A stretch of 64,000 nt of DNA from contig CAJXZL010000003.1 in NCBI GenBank assembly GCA_913063165.1, forward strand, positions 1 to 64,000, given 5' to 3'. Position 1 is the first letter of the stretch; every line of letters starts with the position of its first letter. Below are positions 32,705-40,544 of this stretch, one piece after another. Under the pieces are notes generated by a model. That model did no database searches, was not told where the DNA came from, and saw only the letters and a list, made by a program, of their open reading frames with translations. This stretch comes from an uncultured Saccharospirillaceae bacterium (GTDB taxonomy: Bacteria; Pseudomonadota; Gammaproteobacteria; Pseudomonadales; Natronospirillaceae). Position numbers and translations under genes: made by a program.

Positions 32705-34624
32705 TTAGCCTGCAGAAGGTGTCGTATCTAAATCCACTACCTGCAGGTCGGTCACAACCTGAGATTTGGTACCGTCTTGGAAGGTGATCATGGTGTCGAT
32801 GTGCACACTCTCATCACCCGCATAAATGGCATCAATAATGTCTGCGTATTTCTCATTGATCACATTGCGGCGCACCTTGCGTGTTCGGGTGAGCTCGCCG
32901 TCATCGGCATCCAATTCTTTGTAGAGCAACAGAAAGCGTTTGACCTTCTGGGTGTCTGGCAAGGAGGCATTCACGTCTTGCAGTTCTTGTTGCAAGACCT
33001 TGATCACTTCCTGTTGTCCGGACAAACTGGTGTAGTTGGTGAACGGAATAGAGCGCTGCTCTGCCCACTTGGACACAATAGAAAAGCGGATACAGATAAT
33101 GGCAGTCAAAAAGGGTTTTTCATGACCCAAGATAACGGCCTCAGCCACAAAGGGTGAAAACTTGAGTTTGTTTTCAATATACATCGGCGAGAATCTGAAT
33201 CCGGTCGATGTGGTGGCCATGTCTTTGATCCGGTCAATGACCACCAAATGGCCGTTTTCTTTCTTGAAATAGCCCGCATCACCCGTGTGCATCCAACCAT
33301 CACGCACGTCTTCTTTGGTGGCGTCTTCATTCTTGTAATAGCCTTTAAACATACCGGTGGTTTTGGCGACAATCTCACCAATTCCCTGTGCGTCTGGGTC
33401 TTTGATATAGATTTCGGCATTTTCAAAAGGCAAGCCCACCGATTCAAAATCAATATCACCGGTGCGGTGGATGGTATAAGAACCAGCCAATTCGGTCTGG
33501 CCATAGAGCTGTTTGAGCGGCATGCCCATGGCAAGGAAAAACTTAAAGGTATCCGGTCCTAATGCAGCACCGCCAGTGGCAGACGACCGCAAAAAGGTAA
33601 AGCCCAAGCGGTCTTTTAGTGCGCGAAACAACAGCCAATAAGCCAGTTTTGACTCTTTGCCGGCTTCTAACGCCTGCATACCCATTTTCATGCCCCAATT
33701 GAACATGAATTGTTTAAATGGGGTGGCATCCATCATCCGGGCCTTCACATCCGCTGCAATCGACTCCAATACCCGAGGCGCCAACAGCGCAAAGTTCGGG
33801 CCGATTTCACGCATGTCACTCATCATGGTTTCGGCTTCTTCAACGAAGTTGACCGTGATACGTGCGATTAAGGCCTGCGCCAACACATAGACCTGTTCCA
33901 TAATCCAAGGCAGCGGCAAGATAGACACATAGTTGTCACCCGGGAATTTGTGGTCAGCATTCAAATAGGCCAGGCAGTGGTCAAGGAATTGCGCTGATTG
34001 CAGCATGGCCAGCTTGGGATTCGACGTGGTGCCGGAGGTGGTACAGAGAATAGACACATCGGCGCCATCGGTTGCTGCTACCAACTGGTTGTAAAGCTCT
34101 GGCTGATCGGCCAATAATGCCGCGCCACGATCCATCATGTCCTGTTGACTGATTAACCGGGGGTCATCGTATTTACGCATGCCACGTGGGTCGTGATAGA
34201 TGATGTGCTCGACACAGGGGCAGTCTTCAGTAATTTCGAGTAATTTATCTACCTGCTCCTCGTCTTCGGCCATGATGATGCGCACCTGGGCATAGTTAAT
34301 CAGGTAGGCGACTTCACCATTGAGTGAGTCTTGATAAATACCCAAACTCATGGCTTTTAAGGCATGGGCTGCCACTTCAAAATGGACCCATTCCGGGCGG
34401 TTATCACCCATCAGGCCAATCACATCACCCGGCTTCACGCCGAGATCGGTGAGACCCAAAGAAATGAGGCGCACGCTGTCGTGGTAATCCGCCCACGTCA
34501 TCTCGTTCCATATACCAAATTCTTTTTCTCGCATCGCGATTTCAGTGGGGTACTGTTGCGCGTTGTAGGCCAAGAGTTTTGGAAAGGTATCGTATTGTTT
34601 AATGTCTGCGTATTGATGTGTCAT
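32705..34624 (-). CDS. Long-chain-type AMP-forming acyl-CoA synthetase (COG1022)
   Basis: A 639-residue adenylating enzyme of the FAA1/FadD15 type. Core motifs: P-loop CTTSGTTSNPKLAM (the usual TSGTTGxPK with Gly changed to Ser), adenine motif LYGQTELAGSYT, GDIDFESVGLPFENAEI, TGDAGYFKKENGHLVVIDRIKDM and the C-terminal lid lysine region. It should convert a free carboxylic acid to its CoA thioester. Start at 34624, after GAGG. It begins only seven bases after livG ends and precedes livH, so it belongs to the importer operon and probably traps the imported acid. Confidence 0.9.
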   Translation of the reverse strand: MTHQYADIKQYDTFPKLLAYNAQQYPTEIAMREKEFGIWNEMTWADYHDSVRLISLGLTDLGVKPGDVIGLMGDNRPEWVHFEVAAHALKAMSLGIYQDSLNGEVAYLINYAQVRIIMAEDEEQVDKLLEITEDCPCVEHIIYHDPRGMRKYDDPRLISQQDMMDRGAALLADQPELYNQLVAATDGADVSILCTTSGTTSNPKLAMLQSAQFLDHCLAYLNADHKFPGDNYVSILPLPWIMEQVYVLAQALIARITVNFVEEAETMMSDMREIGPNFALLAPRVLESIAADVKARMMDATPFKQFMFNWGMKMGMQALEAGKESKLAYWLLFRALKDRLGFTFLRSSATGGAALGPDTFKFFLAMGMPLKQLYGQTELAGSYTIHRTGDIDFESVGLPFENAEIYIKDPDAQGIGEIVAKTTGMFKGYYKNEDATKEDVRDGWMHTGDAGYFKKENGHLVVIDRIKDMATTSTGFRFSPMYIENKLKFSPFVAEAVILGHEKPFLTAIICIRFSIVSKWAEQRSIPFTNYTSLSGQQEVIKVLQQELQDVNASLPDTQKVKRFLLLYKELDADDGELTRTRKVRRNVINEKYADIIDAIYAGDESVHIDTMITFQDGTKSQVVTDLQVVDLDTTPSAG

Positions 34625-34631
34625 TGTGGCC

Positions 34632-35447
34632 TCACGCGTTCGCTTCAGCATTGAGATCATCTTGATCCAATTCAATTTCTTCGCCCAAATAGGCGCTCTT
34701 CACATAGGGGTTTGCCATCACTTCTTCAGGTGTACCCATGGCAATTTTTTTGCCAAAGTCCAACACCATGACGCGATTGGAGATATCCATCACCACACCC
34801 ATATCATGTTCAATCATAATCACGGTCATGCCCCATTCTTCATTGAGGTCGATAACGTAACGCGCCATATCCTCTTTCTCTTCGAGGTTCATACCGGCCA
34901 TGGGCTCGTCGAGCAAAATCATATCGGGCTTTAAGGCCACAGCCCGCGCCAGCTCAACCCGCTTACGCAAACCGTAGGACAGGGTGCCGGCCACGCTTTT
35001 ACGAATGTGGGTGATTTCAAGAAAATCGATGATTTCTTCTACTTCCCGGCGGTGTGCTAATTCTTCTTTTTGTGCGCCAGTAAACCAATACAGCGAGCCG
35101 CTCAGCGCATTGTTTTTCAATTGGTGGTGGCGGCCGACCATAATGTTTTCTAATACGGTCATGTGGTTAAACAAGGCGAGGTTTTGGAAGGTTCGGCCCA
35201 TGCCCAATTCGCAACGCTGGTTGGGTTTCAGACCGATCATTTCTTTGCCTTTATAAATAATCTGGCCTTCGTTGGGTTGATACCGTCCTGAAATACAGTT
35301 CAGCATCGAGGTTTTACCGGCACCATTGGGGCCAATAATCGAAAACACTTCGCCTTTTTTGACTGAAAAGCTCACGTCTTTCAGGGCGCGTACGCCGCCA
35401 AAAGACAGGGCGATATTTTTTACGTCAAGTAGCACGTCATCCGTCAT
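34632..35447 (-). CDS. livG: ABC transporter ATP-binding protein, LivG type
   Basis: A 271-residue ATPase. Walker A GPNGAGKTSML, Q-loop/LivG segment GMGRTFQNLALFNHMTVLEN, signature LSYGLRKRVELARA (Gly-Gly-Gln replaced by Tyr-Gly-Leu), Walker B MILLDEPMAGMNLEE and MIEHDMGVVMD are visible. AGGAAG precedes the ATG. First cistron of the importer cluster proper, 73 bases after the UspA-family gene. Confidence 0.9.
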   Translation of the reverse strand: MTDDVLLDVKNIALSFGGVRALKDVSFSVKKGEVFSIIGPNGAGKTSMLNCISGRYQPNEGQIIYKGKEMIGLKPNQRCELGMGRTFQNLALFNHMTVLENIMVGRHHQLKNNALSGSLYWFTGAQKEELAHRREVEEIIDFLEITHIRKSVAGTLSYGLRKRVELARAVALKPDMILLDEPMAGMNLEEKEDMARYVIDLNEEWGMTVIMIEHDMGVVMDISNRVMVLDFGKKIAMGTPEEVMANPYVKSAYLGEEIELDQDDLNAEANA

Positions 35448-35487
35448 AATCTTCCTGCCTTATTCTTGTCGTTGCAGGTACAGGTTT

Positions 35488-35502
35488 GTCCACCCAGTGG
35501 AC
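35488..35502. other. Small hairpin between the usp gene and livG
   Basis: GTCCAC-CCA-GTGGAC, a 6-base perfect stem, in the 73-base gap downstream of the usp gene. No U-tract, so transcription probably reads through into livG. Confidence 0.3.
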
Positions 35503-35520
35503 CCCTTTCGCGCGAAGTCA

Positions 35521-36309
35521 TCAATGTGACATCAACACCGGCACAGGCATCTGTGCCAACAAATCTTTGGTAACACCACCCAGCACCGTTTCTCTCAAAC
35601 GGGCATGGCCATAGCCGCCCATGACCACCATATCGATGTCACCATCGGTAATGATCGACAACAACAGGTTGGCGATATCAATGTCACGCGCAATCAAGTT
35701 GTTGGTGACAGCGGTAATGCCGTGGTAGCCCAGATGGGTAGCCAAATCGGCACAGCGGTCAAATTTGCGGTCTGGCGCGGGCTTCTTCGAGGTCACCGCA
35801 ACCAACTCTACCAATGAAGCCTGCTGCAATAGGGGGAGCGCGTCGTTCACGGCGCGGGTCGACTCGCGCTTACGGTCCCAGGCCACCATGACGCGATCAC
35901 CTAGGGTCGCTAGTTTCCAAACATGAGGAATGACCAATACCGGGCGTCCGGATTCCAACATCATTTGCTCAACCAAGGTTTTGGGAGCAAAGCCATGGTC
36001 ATGTTCGTTGTATTGTCCGACGATCACCATGTCCGAGTGGCGCGTATGCCACAATAATTGATCCACCAAGTTCTTATCAGGATTAAAGGCGTCAGCCTCA
36101 ACCCATTCGGCATCAACACCGGCCATCAACGTCTGGAATTCTGCCTTCGCATCCTGTGCCGATTCGCTAATGGACTCTTTCCAGCCACCGCGAGCAAAGA
36201 CCACCTTGATATGGGCTCCGTGCTGCTTGCCAATCGCGGCAGCCACTTTTAATCGTGTCGCACAATTCTTCGTTCTGTCTTGGTGTACCACTATATTTTT
36301 TATTGCCAT
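35521..36309 (-). CDS. Universal stress protein, tandem UspA domains
   Basis: A 262-residue protein with two Usp-like halves. The second half carries the nucleotide-binding signature GGYGHARLRETVLGGVTKDL (G-2x-G-9x-G-S/T type), while the first half is more degenerate. No membrane segment. Start at 36309 (MAIKNIVVHQDR); an ATG at 36342 would add eleven residues. It heads the minus-strand run that continues into the importer operon and is divergent from a Crp/Fnr-type regulator. Role unknown; Usp proteins often act in stress survival and energy limitation. Confidence 0.85.
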   Translation of the reverse strand: MAIKNIVVHQDRTKNCATRLKVAAAIGKQHGAHIKVVFARGGWKESISESAQDAKAEFQTLMAGVDAEWVEADAFNPDKNLVDQLLWHTRHSDMVIVGQYNEHDHGFAPKTLVEQMMLESGRPVLVIPHVWKLATLGDRVMVAWDRKRESTRAVNDALPLLQQASLVELVAVTSKKPAPDRKFDRCADLATHLGYHGITAVTNNLIARDIDIANLLLSIITDGDIDMVVMGGYGHARLRETVLGGVTKDLLAQMPVPVLMSH

Positions 36310-36352
36310 GAGACGCTCACCATCTAGTGTCAATCGCTTCAACTTCAGGGCC

Positions 36353-36400
36353 TTTTACGGGTAGAAATAGACTAATGTCTAATGATGAATAACCGTAAAA
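36353..36400. promoter_or_regulatory. Nested inverted repeats in the usp / regulator divergent region
   Basis: TTTTACGG (36353-36360) and CCGTAAAA (36393-36400) are perfect 8-base arms. Between them AGAC-TAAT-GTCT (36369-36380) is a smaller dyad. A second copy of its core in inverted orientation, ACATTAGTC, lies at 36536-36544 near the regulator start. These are candidate operators for the adjacent Crp/Fnr-type protein. Confidence 0.4.
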
Positions 36401-36586
36401 AACACCGATTTTTAGGCCAAATCCGTTGGTTTGTAACGCTGGACAACCCTGTGTCCGAATACCTACAAAACCTGGAGCTCAGTAACTACGTGGCTTTCAG
36501 TTATTTTTATTCGCCACAACCAGTCAATGACAATAACATTAGTCCTAATAGTTGAACCTATCTGTCATCTAACCGACAATTACTAC

Positions 36587-37267
36587 ATGACACACAACCT
36601 ACTCAATCTCGCCGACTTCCCCTGGTTTTGCTCATTGAATCAGCATGAGCAAGACAAAGTGCGCCAAGCCGTGACGTGCAAAACTTTTGCCGAGGGAGAG
36701 TTTATTGCCCGAAAGGGCGATGCGACGAATGCATGGGTGGGCGTGGTGGACGGCCTGGTAAAAATCAACACTTTTTCTGCGAGCGGCAAGTGCATTACCT
36801 TTACCGGAGTCCCTACGGGTGGCTGGATTGGCGAGGGCTCGGTAATCAAACGAGAAGACCGCAAGTACGACATCATTGCTTTGCGCCAGTCTTATATTGC
36901 TTTTCTACCTACTGAAACCTTTCATTGGTTGCTGGATAACAGCCTTCACTTTAATCGCTTTGTGATTCAGCATCTCAATGAGCGCCTGTCGCAGGTATTA
37001 GGCACCCTTGAAAGTGATCGCTTACACAACCCTGATGCTCGGGTCGCTCATGCGCTCTGCGCCATGTTTAACCGCCAGTTATTTCCAGATGCCGCACCCC
37101 AGGTACACATTTCTCAGGAAGAATTGGGCTACATCGTCGGCACGTCTCGACAGCGGGTCAATCAGTCATTAAAGACGTTGGAAGAGCGCGGCCTCATTCA
37201 TCTAGGATACGGTTTTATCGGCATCCTAGATTTGGCAGGGCTTCAGCAATGTGAGTTTGAGGAATAA
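36587..37267 (+). CDS. Crp/Fnr-family transcriptional regulator
   Basis: A 226-residue regulator. An N-terminal cNMP-binding-type barrel (KTFAEGEFIARKGDATNAWV, GVVDGLVKINTFSASG) is followed by a dimer helix and a C-terminal winged helix (ISQEELGYIVGTSRQRVNQS, LKTLEERGLIHLGYG). The four-Cys iron-sulfur ligand set of Fnr is absent, and the cAMP contact residues of Crp are not evident, so the effector is unknown. Start at 36587 (MTHNLLNLADF); the ATG at 36527 lies in the regulatory region. It is divergent from usp and the importer operon and is the obvious candidate regulator of both. Confidence 0.85.
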   Translation: MTHNLLNLADFPWFCSLNQHEQDKVRQAVTCKTFAEGEFIARKGDATNAWVGVVDGLVKINTFSASGKCITFTGVPTGGWIGEGSVIKREDRKYDIIALRQSYIAFLPTETFHWLLDNSLHFNRFVIQHLNERLSQVLGTLESDRLHNPDARVAHALCAMFNRQLFPDAAPQVHISQEELGYIVGTSRQRVNQSLKTLEERGLIHLGYGFIGILDLAGLQQCEFEE

Positions 37268-37280
37268 CCCACCAAGGCGG

Positions 37281-38333
37281 TCAGTCTGTTGCTATGCGAA
37301 TAACTGGCGCACCCGGTGTGTGCGGTTCGACAAAACCAATGGACTGCACAAACTGTCCTGCAGTTTCACACACACGCAAGAAATCCATCCGCGCATCACT
37401 GTCAACCGCTACCAATAAACCGCCACTGGTTTGTGGATCGCACAGCAAATCCCTGGCTGCCTCACTCATAGGCCCGAGTTTATGACCGTAACTGGCAAAG
37501 TTGCGGGTGGTACCGCCAGGCACACAGCCTAATTTGAGGTACTCAATGGCTTCAGGGAAAATCGGCACCTTGGAGAGCGCTACCACTGCGGAGACACCAC
37601 TGCCCTCACAGAGTTCCAATAAATGGCCCATCAACCCGAATCCGGTAACGTCCGTCATGGCCTGTACTTCAGGGATTTCAGACAGCGCCGTGCCAATGGC
37701 ATTCATTTTACACATAGATTCTGATGCAATCGTGGCGTGTTCCTGACGCAGACGACCCTGTTTCTGTGCGGTAGACAGGATGCCTACGCCCAATGGCTTG
37801 GTTAGAAACAATTCACTACCCGGCAAGGCGCGGTTATTGCGCTTTACGCGATCGGTTGGCACGATGCCGGTGACCGCCAAACCAAAAATCGGTTCAGGGG
37901 CATCAATTGAATGGCCCCCTGCCAAACGGATACCTGCATCGAAACATGCCTTGCGGCCACCTTCGATCACCAAGGAGGCGACCTGCGCTGGCAAGATGTT
38001 CACCGGCCAGCCTAAAATCGCGATCGCCATGATGGGTTTGCCACCCATCGCATAAATGTCGCTAATCGCGTTGGTTGCAGCGATGCGGCCAAAGGTTTCG
38101 GGATCGTCAACAATGGGCATGAAAAAATCGGTGGTACTGATAATAGAGGTGCCATTGCCCAGATCGTATACCGCGGCATCATCGCTACTCTCATAACCTA
38201 CCAACAGATTTGGGTCAGTTGGAAACTGCTGATAACTCTGCAAGATCTCTTTTAAAACGGCTGGGGCGATTTTACAGCCGCATCCGGCACCATGACTGTA
38301 TGCCGTCAATTTGATATCTGAATGTGTCGTCAT
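37281..38333 (-). CDS. selD: Selenide, water dikinase (selenophosphate synthase)
   Basis: A 350-residue SelD that makes selenophosphate from selenide and ATP. The active-site loop [20 protein letters not shown] contains Cys and Lys in the Escherichia coli positions, so it is the cysteine form and needs no selenocysteine. [40 protein letters not shown] and [19 protein letters not shown] are also conserved. No selA, selB, selC or mnmH is in the window, so it is unclear whether it serves selenoproteins or 2-selenouridine in tRNA. Convergent with the Crp/Fnr-type gene, 13 bases apart. Confidence 0.97.
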   Translation of the reverse strand: MTTHSDIKLTAYSHGAGCGCKIAPAVLKEILQSYQQFPTDPNLLVGYESSDDAAVYDLGNGTSIISTTDFFMPIVDDPETFGRIAATNAISDIYAMGGKPIMAIAILGWPVNILPAQVASLVIEGGRKACFDAGIRLAGGHSIDAPEPIFGLAVTGIVPTDRVKRNNRALPGSELFLTKPLGVGILSTAQKQGRLRQEHATIASESMCKMNAIGTALSEIPEVQAMTDVTGFGLMGHLLELCEGSGVSAVVALSKVPIFPEAIEYLKLGCVPGGTTRNFASYGHKLGPMSEAARDLLCDPQTSGGLLVAVDSDARMDFLRVCETAGQFVQSIGFVEPHTPGAPVIRIATD

Positions 38334-38540
38334 TGGCTTCCTGTGGCGCTTAGTCTGGAGGCAGAGCGCCTCAAGGTTATTCTGAGTTGCTGGTCAATGG
38401 AGTATCAACCAGCGTGTGATGCCCTTATTCTATGTTTTATCCCGCAGATCACAACCTTTAACCACGCGATGACAGTGCCATTTATCGGTGGGACCGTTGC
38501 ATTTATTGGGCTCGCCATGGTTCGATTACCCGACAATAGG

Positions 38541-38559
38541 CGTCAACTTTACGTTGACG
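38541..38559. promoter_or_regulatory. Palindromic operator overlapping the leu -35
   Basis: CGTCAAC (38541-38547) and GTTGACG (38553-38559) form a perfect 7-base dyad with a 5-base spacer. The right arm contains the whole -35 hexamer TTGACG, so a bound protein would block or recruit polymerase. Confidence 0.5.
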
Positions 38560-38582
38560 GTCGGTTTGAATGTCCTTATTCT
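38554..38582 (+). promoter_or_regulatory. Predicted sigma-70 promoter of leuL-leuA
   Basis: TTGACG and TATTCT separated by exactly 17 bases. Transcription would start near 38589, giving a 90-base leader before the leader-peptide ATG. Confidence 0.6.
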
Positions 38583-38678
38583 ATGTTTGATACGCGTGAT
38601 GGTGGCTACTTTACCTAGGCCGACAGGCGCTTAAGGCCACTGAATCTCTCGACTGATTTCAACAAACGGCACAAAACG

Positions 38679-38747
38679 ATGACACCCAATACATCGATCT
38701 ACTACAGCAAGCACAGTCGCCTACTGCTCCTTATGATCGGTTACTAG
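38679..38747 (+). CDS. leuL: leu operon leader peptide
   Basis: A 22-codon reading frame starting MTPNTSIYY and ending SRLLLLMIGY. It contains four consecutive Leu codons, CTA CTG CTC CTT, which are all four members of the CUN box. It lies 90 bases upstream of leuA, downstream of a good promoter. This is the standard design of an attenuation leader in which ribosome stalling at Leu codons signals leucine starvation. After it, two mutually exclusive stems are possible: GTGGCG (38757-38762) with CGCCAC (38786-38791), or GGTTAAC (38766-38772) with GTTAACC (38813-38819). No U-tract is seen, so control may act on leuA translation. The peptide is inferred from position and composition, with only a weak ribosome site. 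Confidence 0.7.
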   Translation: MTPNTSIYYSKHSRLLLLMIGY

Positions 38748-38756
38748 GCCTTGTTC

Positions 38757-38819
38757 GTGGCGCCTGGTTAACCTTCACCGAAAACCGCCACACCGACAGT
38801 TTCCGTATAAAAGTTAACC
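38757..38819 (+). promoter_or_regulatory. Alternative leader stems between leuL and leuA (putative attenuator)
   Basis: Stem A pairs 38757-38762 with 38786-38791; stem B pairs 38766-38772 with 38813-38819. The 5' arm of B lies in the loop of A and its 3' arm outside, so a simple fold permits only one. B ends 17 bases before the chosen leuA start and could limit ribosome access. The leader-peptide stop region (GGTTACTAG) could also compete for the 3' arm of B. Confidence 0.4.
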
Positions 38820-38836
38820 AAATGAGATCAGCAATC

Positions 38837-40498
38837 ATGTCGCAGCCCACCGCTTCAACGTCTAAATATCAAGCCGTTCACCCTGTCACCCTGTCAGACC
38901 GTACCTGGCCCGACAAGCAAATCACTCAGGCACCCCTCTGGTGCTCAGTCGATTTGCGGGATGGCAATCAGGCGCTTATTGAACCGATGACGGTAGACCA
39001 AAAAACCCGACTCTGGACTTTGCTGGTCAACATGGGTTTTAAGGAAATCGAAATTGGATTCCCTTCAGCGTCCGAAACCGAGTATGAATTTACCCGCAAA
39101 CTGATTGAAGAAAACCTGATTCCTGATGATGTGACGGTACAGGTATTGGTGCAGGCCAGAGACCACCTGATCAAACGCACCTTTGCAGCTTTAAAAGGCA
39201 TTCGCCGTGCCGTGGTCCACGTCTATAACTCAACGTCCACGATCCAGCGTGAACGGGTTTTTGCCATGGACACCGATGGCATCGAAGACATAGCGGTAGC
39301 GGGCGCGAAGTTACTGCAAGAACATGCCGCACTCAACCCTGAAACCGAATGGGTGTTTCAGTACTCACCTGAAAGTTTTACTGGCACGGAACTGCCCGTT
39401 GCGCTCCGCATTTGTAATGCAGTGATCGAGCAATGGCAGCCAACGGCTGACCATCCTTGCATCATTAATCTGCCGGCTACCGTTGAAATGTCCACGCCGA
39501 ACATCTTTGCTGACCAAGTGGAATGGATGCACCGCAATCTAGCCCGTCGCGATGCGGTGATTCTGTCTGTGCACACCCACAACGACCGGGGTACCGGTGT
39601 CGCTGCTACTGAGTTGGCATTGATGGCCGGCGCTGATCGCGTCGAAGGCACCTTGATGGGCAATGGTGAACGTACCGGTAACCTGGATATCGTCACCTTG
39701 GGTTTGAATCTGTTTTCACAGGGTATTGATCCCAAGCTCGATTTTACGGATATCCAACACATTGTGTCGGTCTACCAAGAATGTACCCAAATGGAAGTAC
39801 ACCCGCGGCATCCCTATGCGGGCGAATTGGTATTTACCGCCTTTAGCGGTAGCCATCAGGATGCCATCCGTAAATGCCTCAAGATTCAGAAAGTGGATGA
39901 GAACTGGCAGGTCGCGTACCTGCCTATCGATCCTGCCGATATTGGCCGTCGCTATGACGAAGTGATTCGCATTAACAGCCAGTCAGGTAAGGGCGGGGTG
40001 GCCTATATTCTTGAACAGGACTATGGCTATCGCTTGCCACGTCCGTTCCAAATTCATTTTAGCCAAATCGTACAAAAGACCTCTGAACTGGCCGCAAAAG
40101 AAGTGAGCCCTGACACCATTGCCGCACTGTTTGAGCGGTCTTATATGGCGTGGGATACCCCCTTCACGTTGCGCGAGTACTGCATCAAACGCAACAACGA
40201 CAAGCAGGTTGACCAACTCGATATTGTGTTGGCGACTGACACCGATGATGTGTCACTCACCGCACAGGGTAAAGGCCCCATCGCTGCGTTTATCGACGCA
40301 TTGAAGCAGCACACTGGGCGCGAAATTGTGGTGGTGACCTATGATGAACATGCCATGAGCTTAGGTGAAAATGCCCAGGCTGCCACCTACATGCAACTGC
40401 GGATCGATGGGGAAGCCTATTTTGGTGTGGGCGTGAATGACGACATCTTAATGGCATCGTTCAAAGCGATATTGAGCGCGGTGAATCAGGCGGTATAA
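38837..40498 (+). CDS. leuA: 2-isopropylmalate synthase, long (LeuA type 2) form
   Basis: Condenses acetyl-CoA with 2-oxoisovalerate, the committed step to leucine. At 553 residues it belongs to the long form shared with actinobacteria and fungi rather than the enterobacterial type. DRTWPDKQITQAPLWCSVDL, LRDGNQALIEPM, GFKEIEIGFPSAS and the HTHNDRGTG metal site are present, then a C-terminal LeuA dimer domain that binds leucine for feedback inhibition. Start at 38837 (MSQPTAST); ATG 38822 is an in-frame alternative. leuB, leuC and leuD are not adjacent. Confidence 0.95.
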   Translation: MSQPTASTSKYQAVHPVTLSDRTWPDKQITQAPLWCSVDLRDGNQALIEPMTVDQKTRLWTLLVNMGFKEIEIGFPSASETEYEFTRKLIEENLIPDDVTVQVLVQARDHLIKRTFAALKGIRRAVVHVYNSTSTIQRERVFAMDTDGIEDIAVAGAKLLQEHAALNPETEWVFQYSPESFTGTELPVALRICNAVIEQWQPTADHPCIINLPATVEMSTPNIFADQVEWMHRNLARRDAVILSVHTHNDRGTGVAATELALMAGADRVEGTLMGNGERTGNLDIVTLGLNLFSQGIDPKLDFTDIQHIVSVYQECTQMEVHPRHPYAGELVFTAFSGSHQDAIRKCLKIQKVDENWQVAYLPIDPADIGRRYDEVIRINSQSGKGGVAYILEQDYGYRLPRPFQIHFSQIVQKTSELAAKEVSPDTIAALFERSYMAWDTPFTLREYCIKRNNDKQVDQLDIVLATDTDDVSLTAQGKGPIAAFIDALKQHTGREIVVVTYDEHAMSLGENAQAATYMQLRIDGEAYFGVGVNDDILMASFKAILSAVNQAV

Positions 40499-40515
40499 AC
40501 ACCTGTGGTTACAGC

Positions 40516-40544
40516 GGATAACGGCTGCCACCGTTATCCCCTTT
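40516..40544. terminator. Hairpin between convergent leuA and LysR genes
   Basis: GGATAACGG (40516-40524) and CCGTTATCC (40531-40539) form a perfect 9-base stem with a 6-base loop, followed by CCTTT on the plus strand. It lies between the leuA stop and the convergent regulator stop and probably ends leuA transcription. Confidence 0.5.

Larger units (their letters stand above)
38423..38588 (+). repeat. 15-base direct repeat CCTTATTCTATGTTT
   Basis: Exact copies at 38423-38437 and 38574-38588, 151 bases apart, in the gap between selD and leuA. The second copy contains the -10 (TATTCT) of the predicted leu promoter, so the first may be a decoy or a second promoter. A GCTGGT/ACCAGC dyad (38389-38413) lies just before the first copy. 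Confidence 0.6.

Noticed and set aside
38322-38618. 98-codon plus-strand frame upstream of leuA
   Set aside because: It overlaps the selD start, runs through the predicted leu promoter and operator, and its composition is not protein-like.
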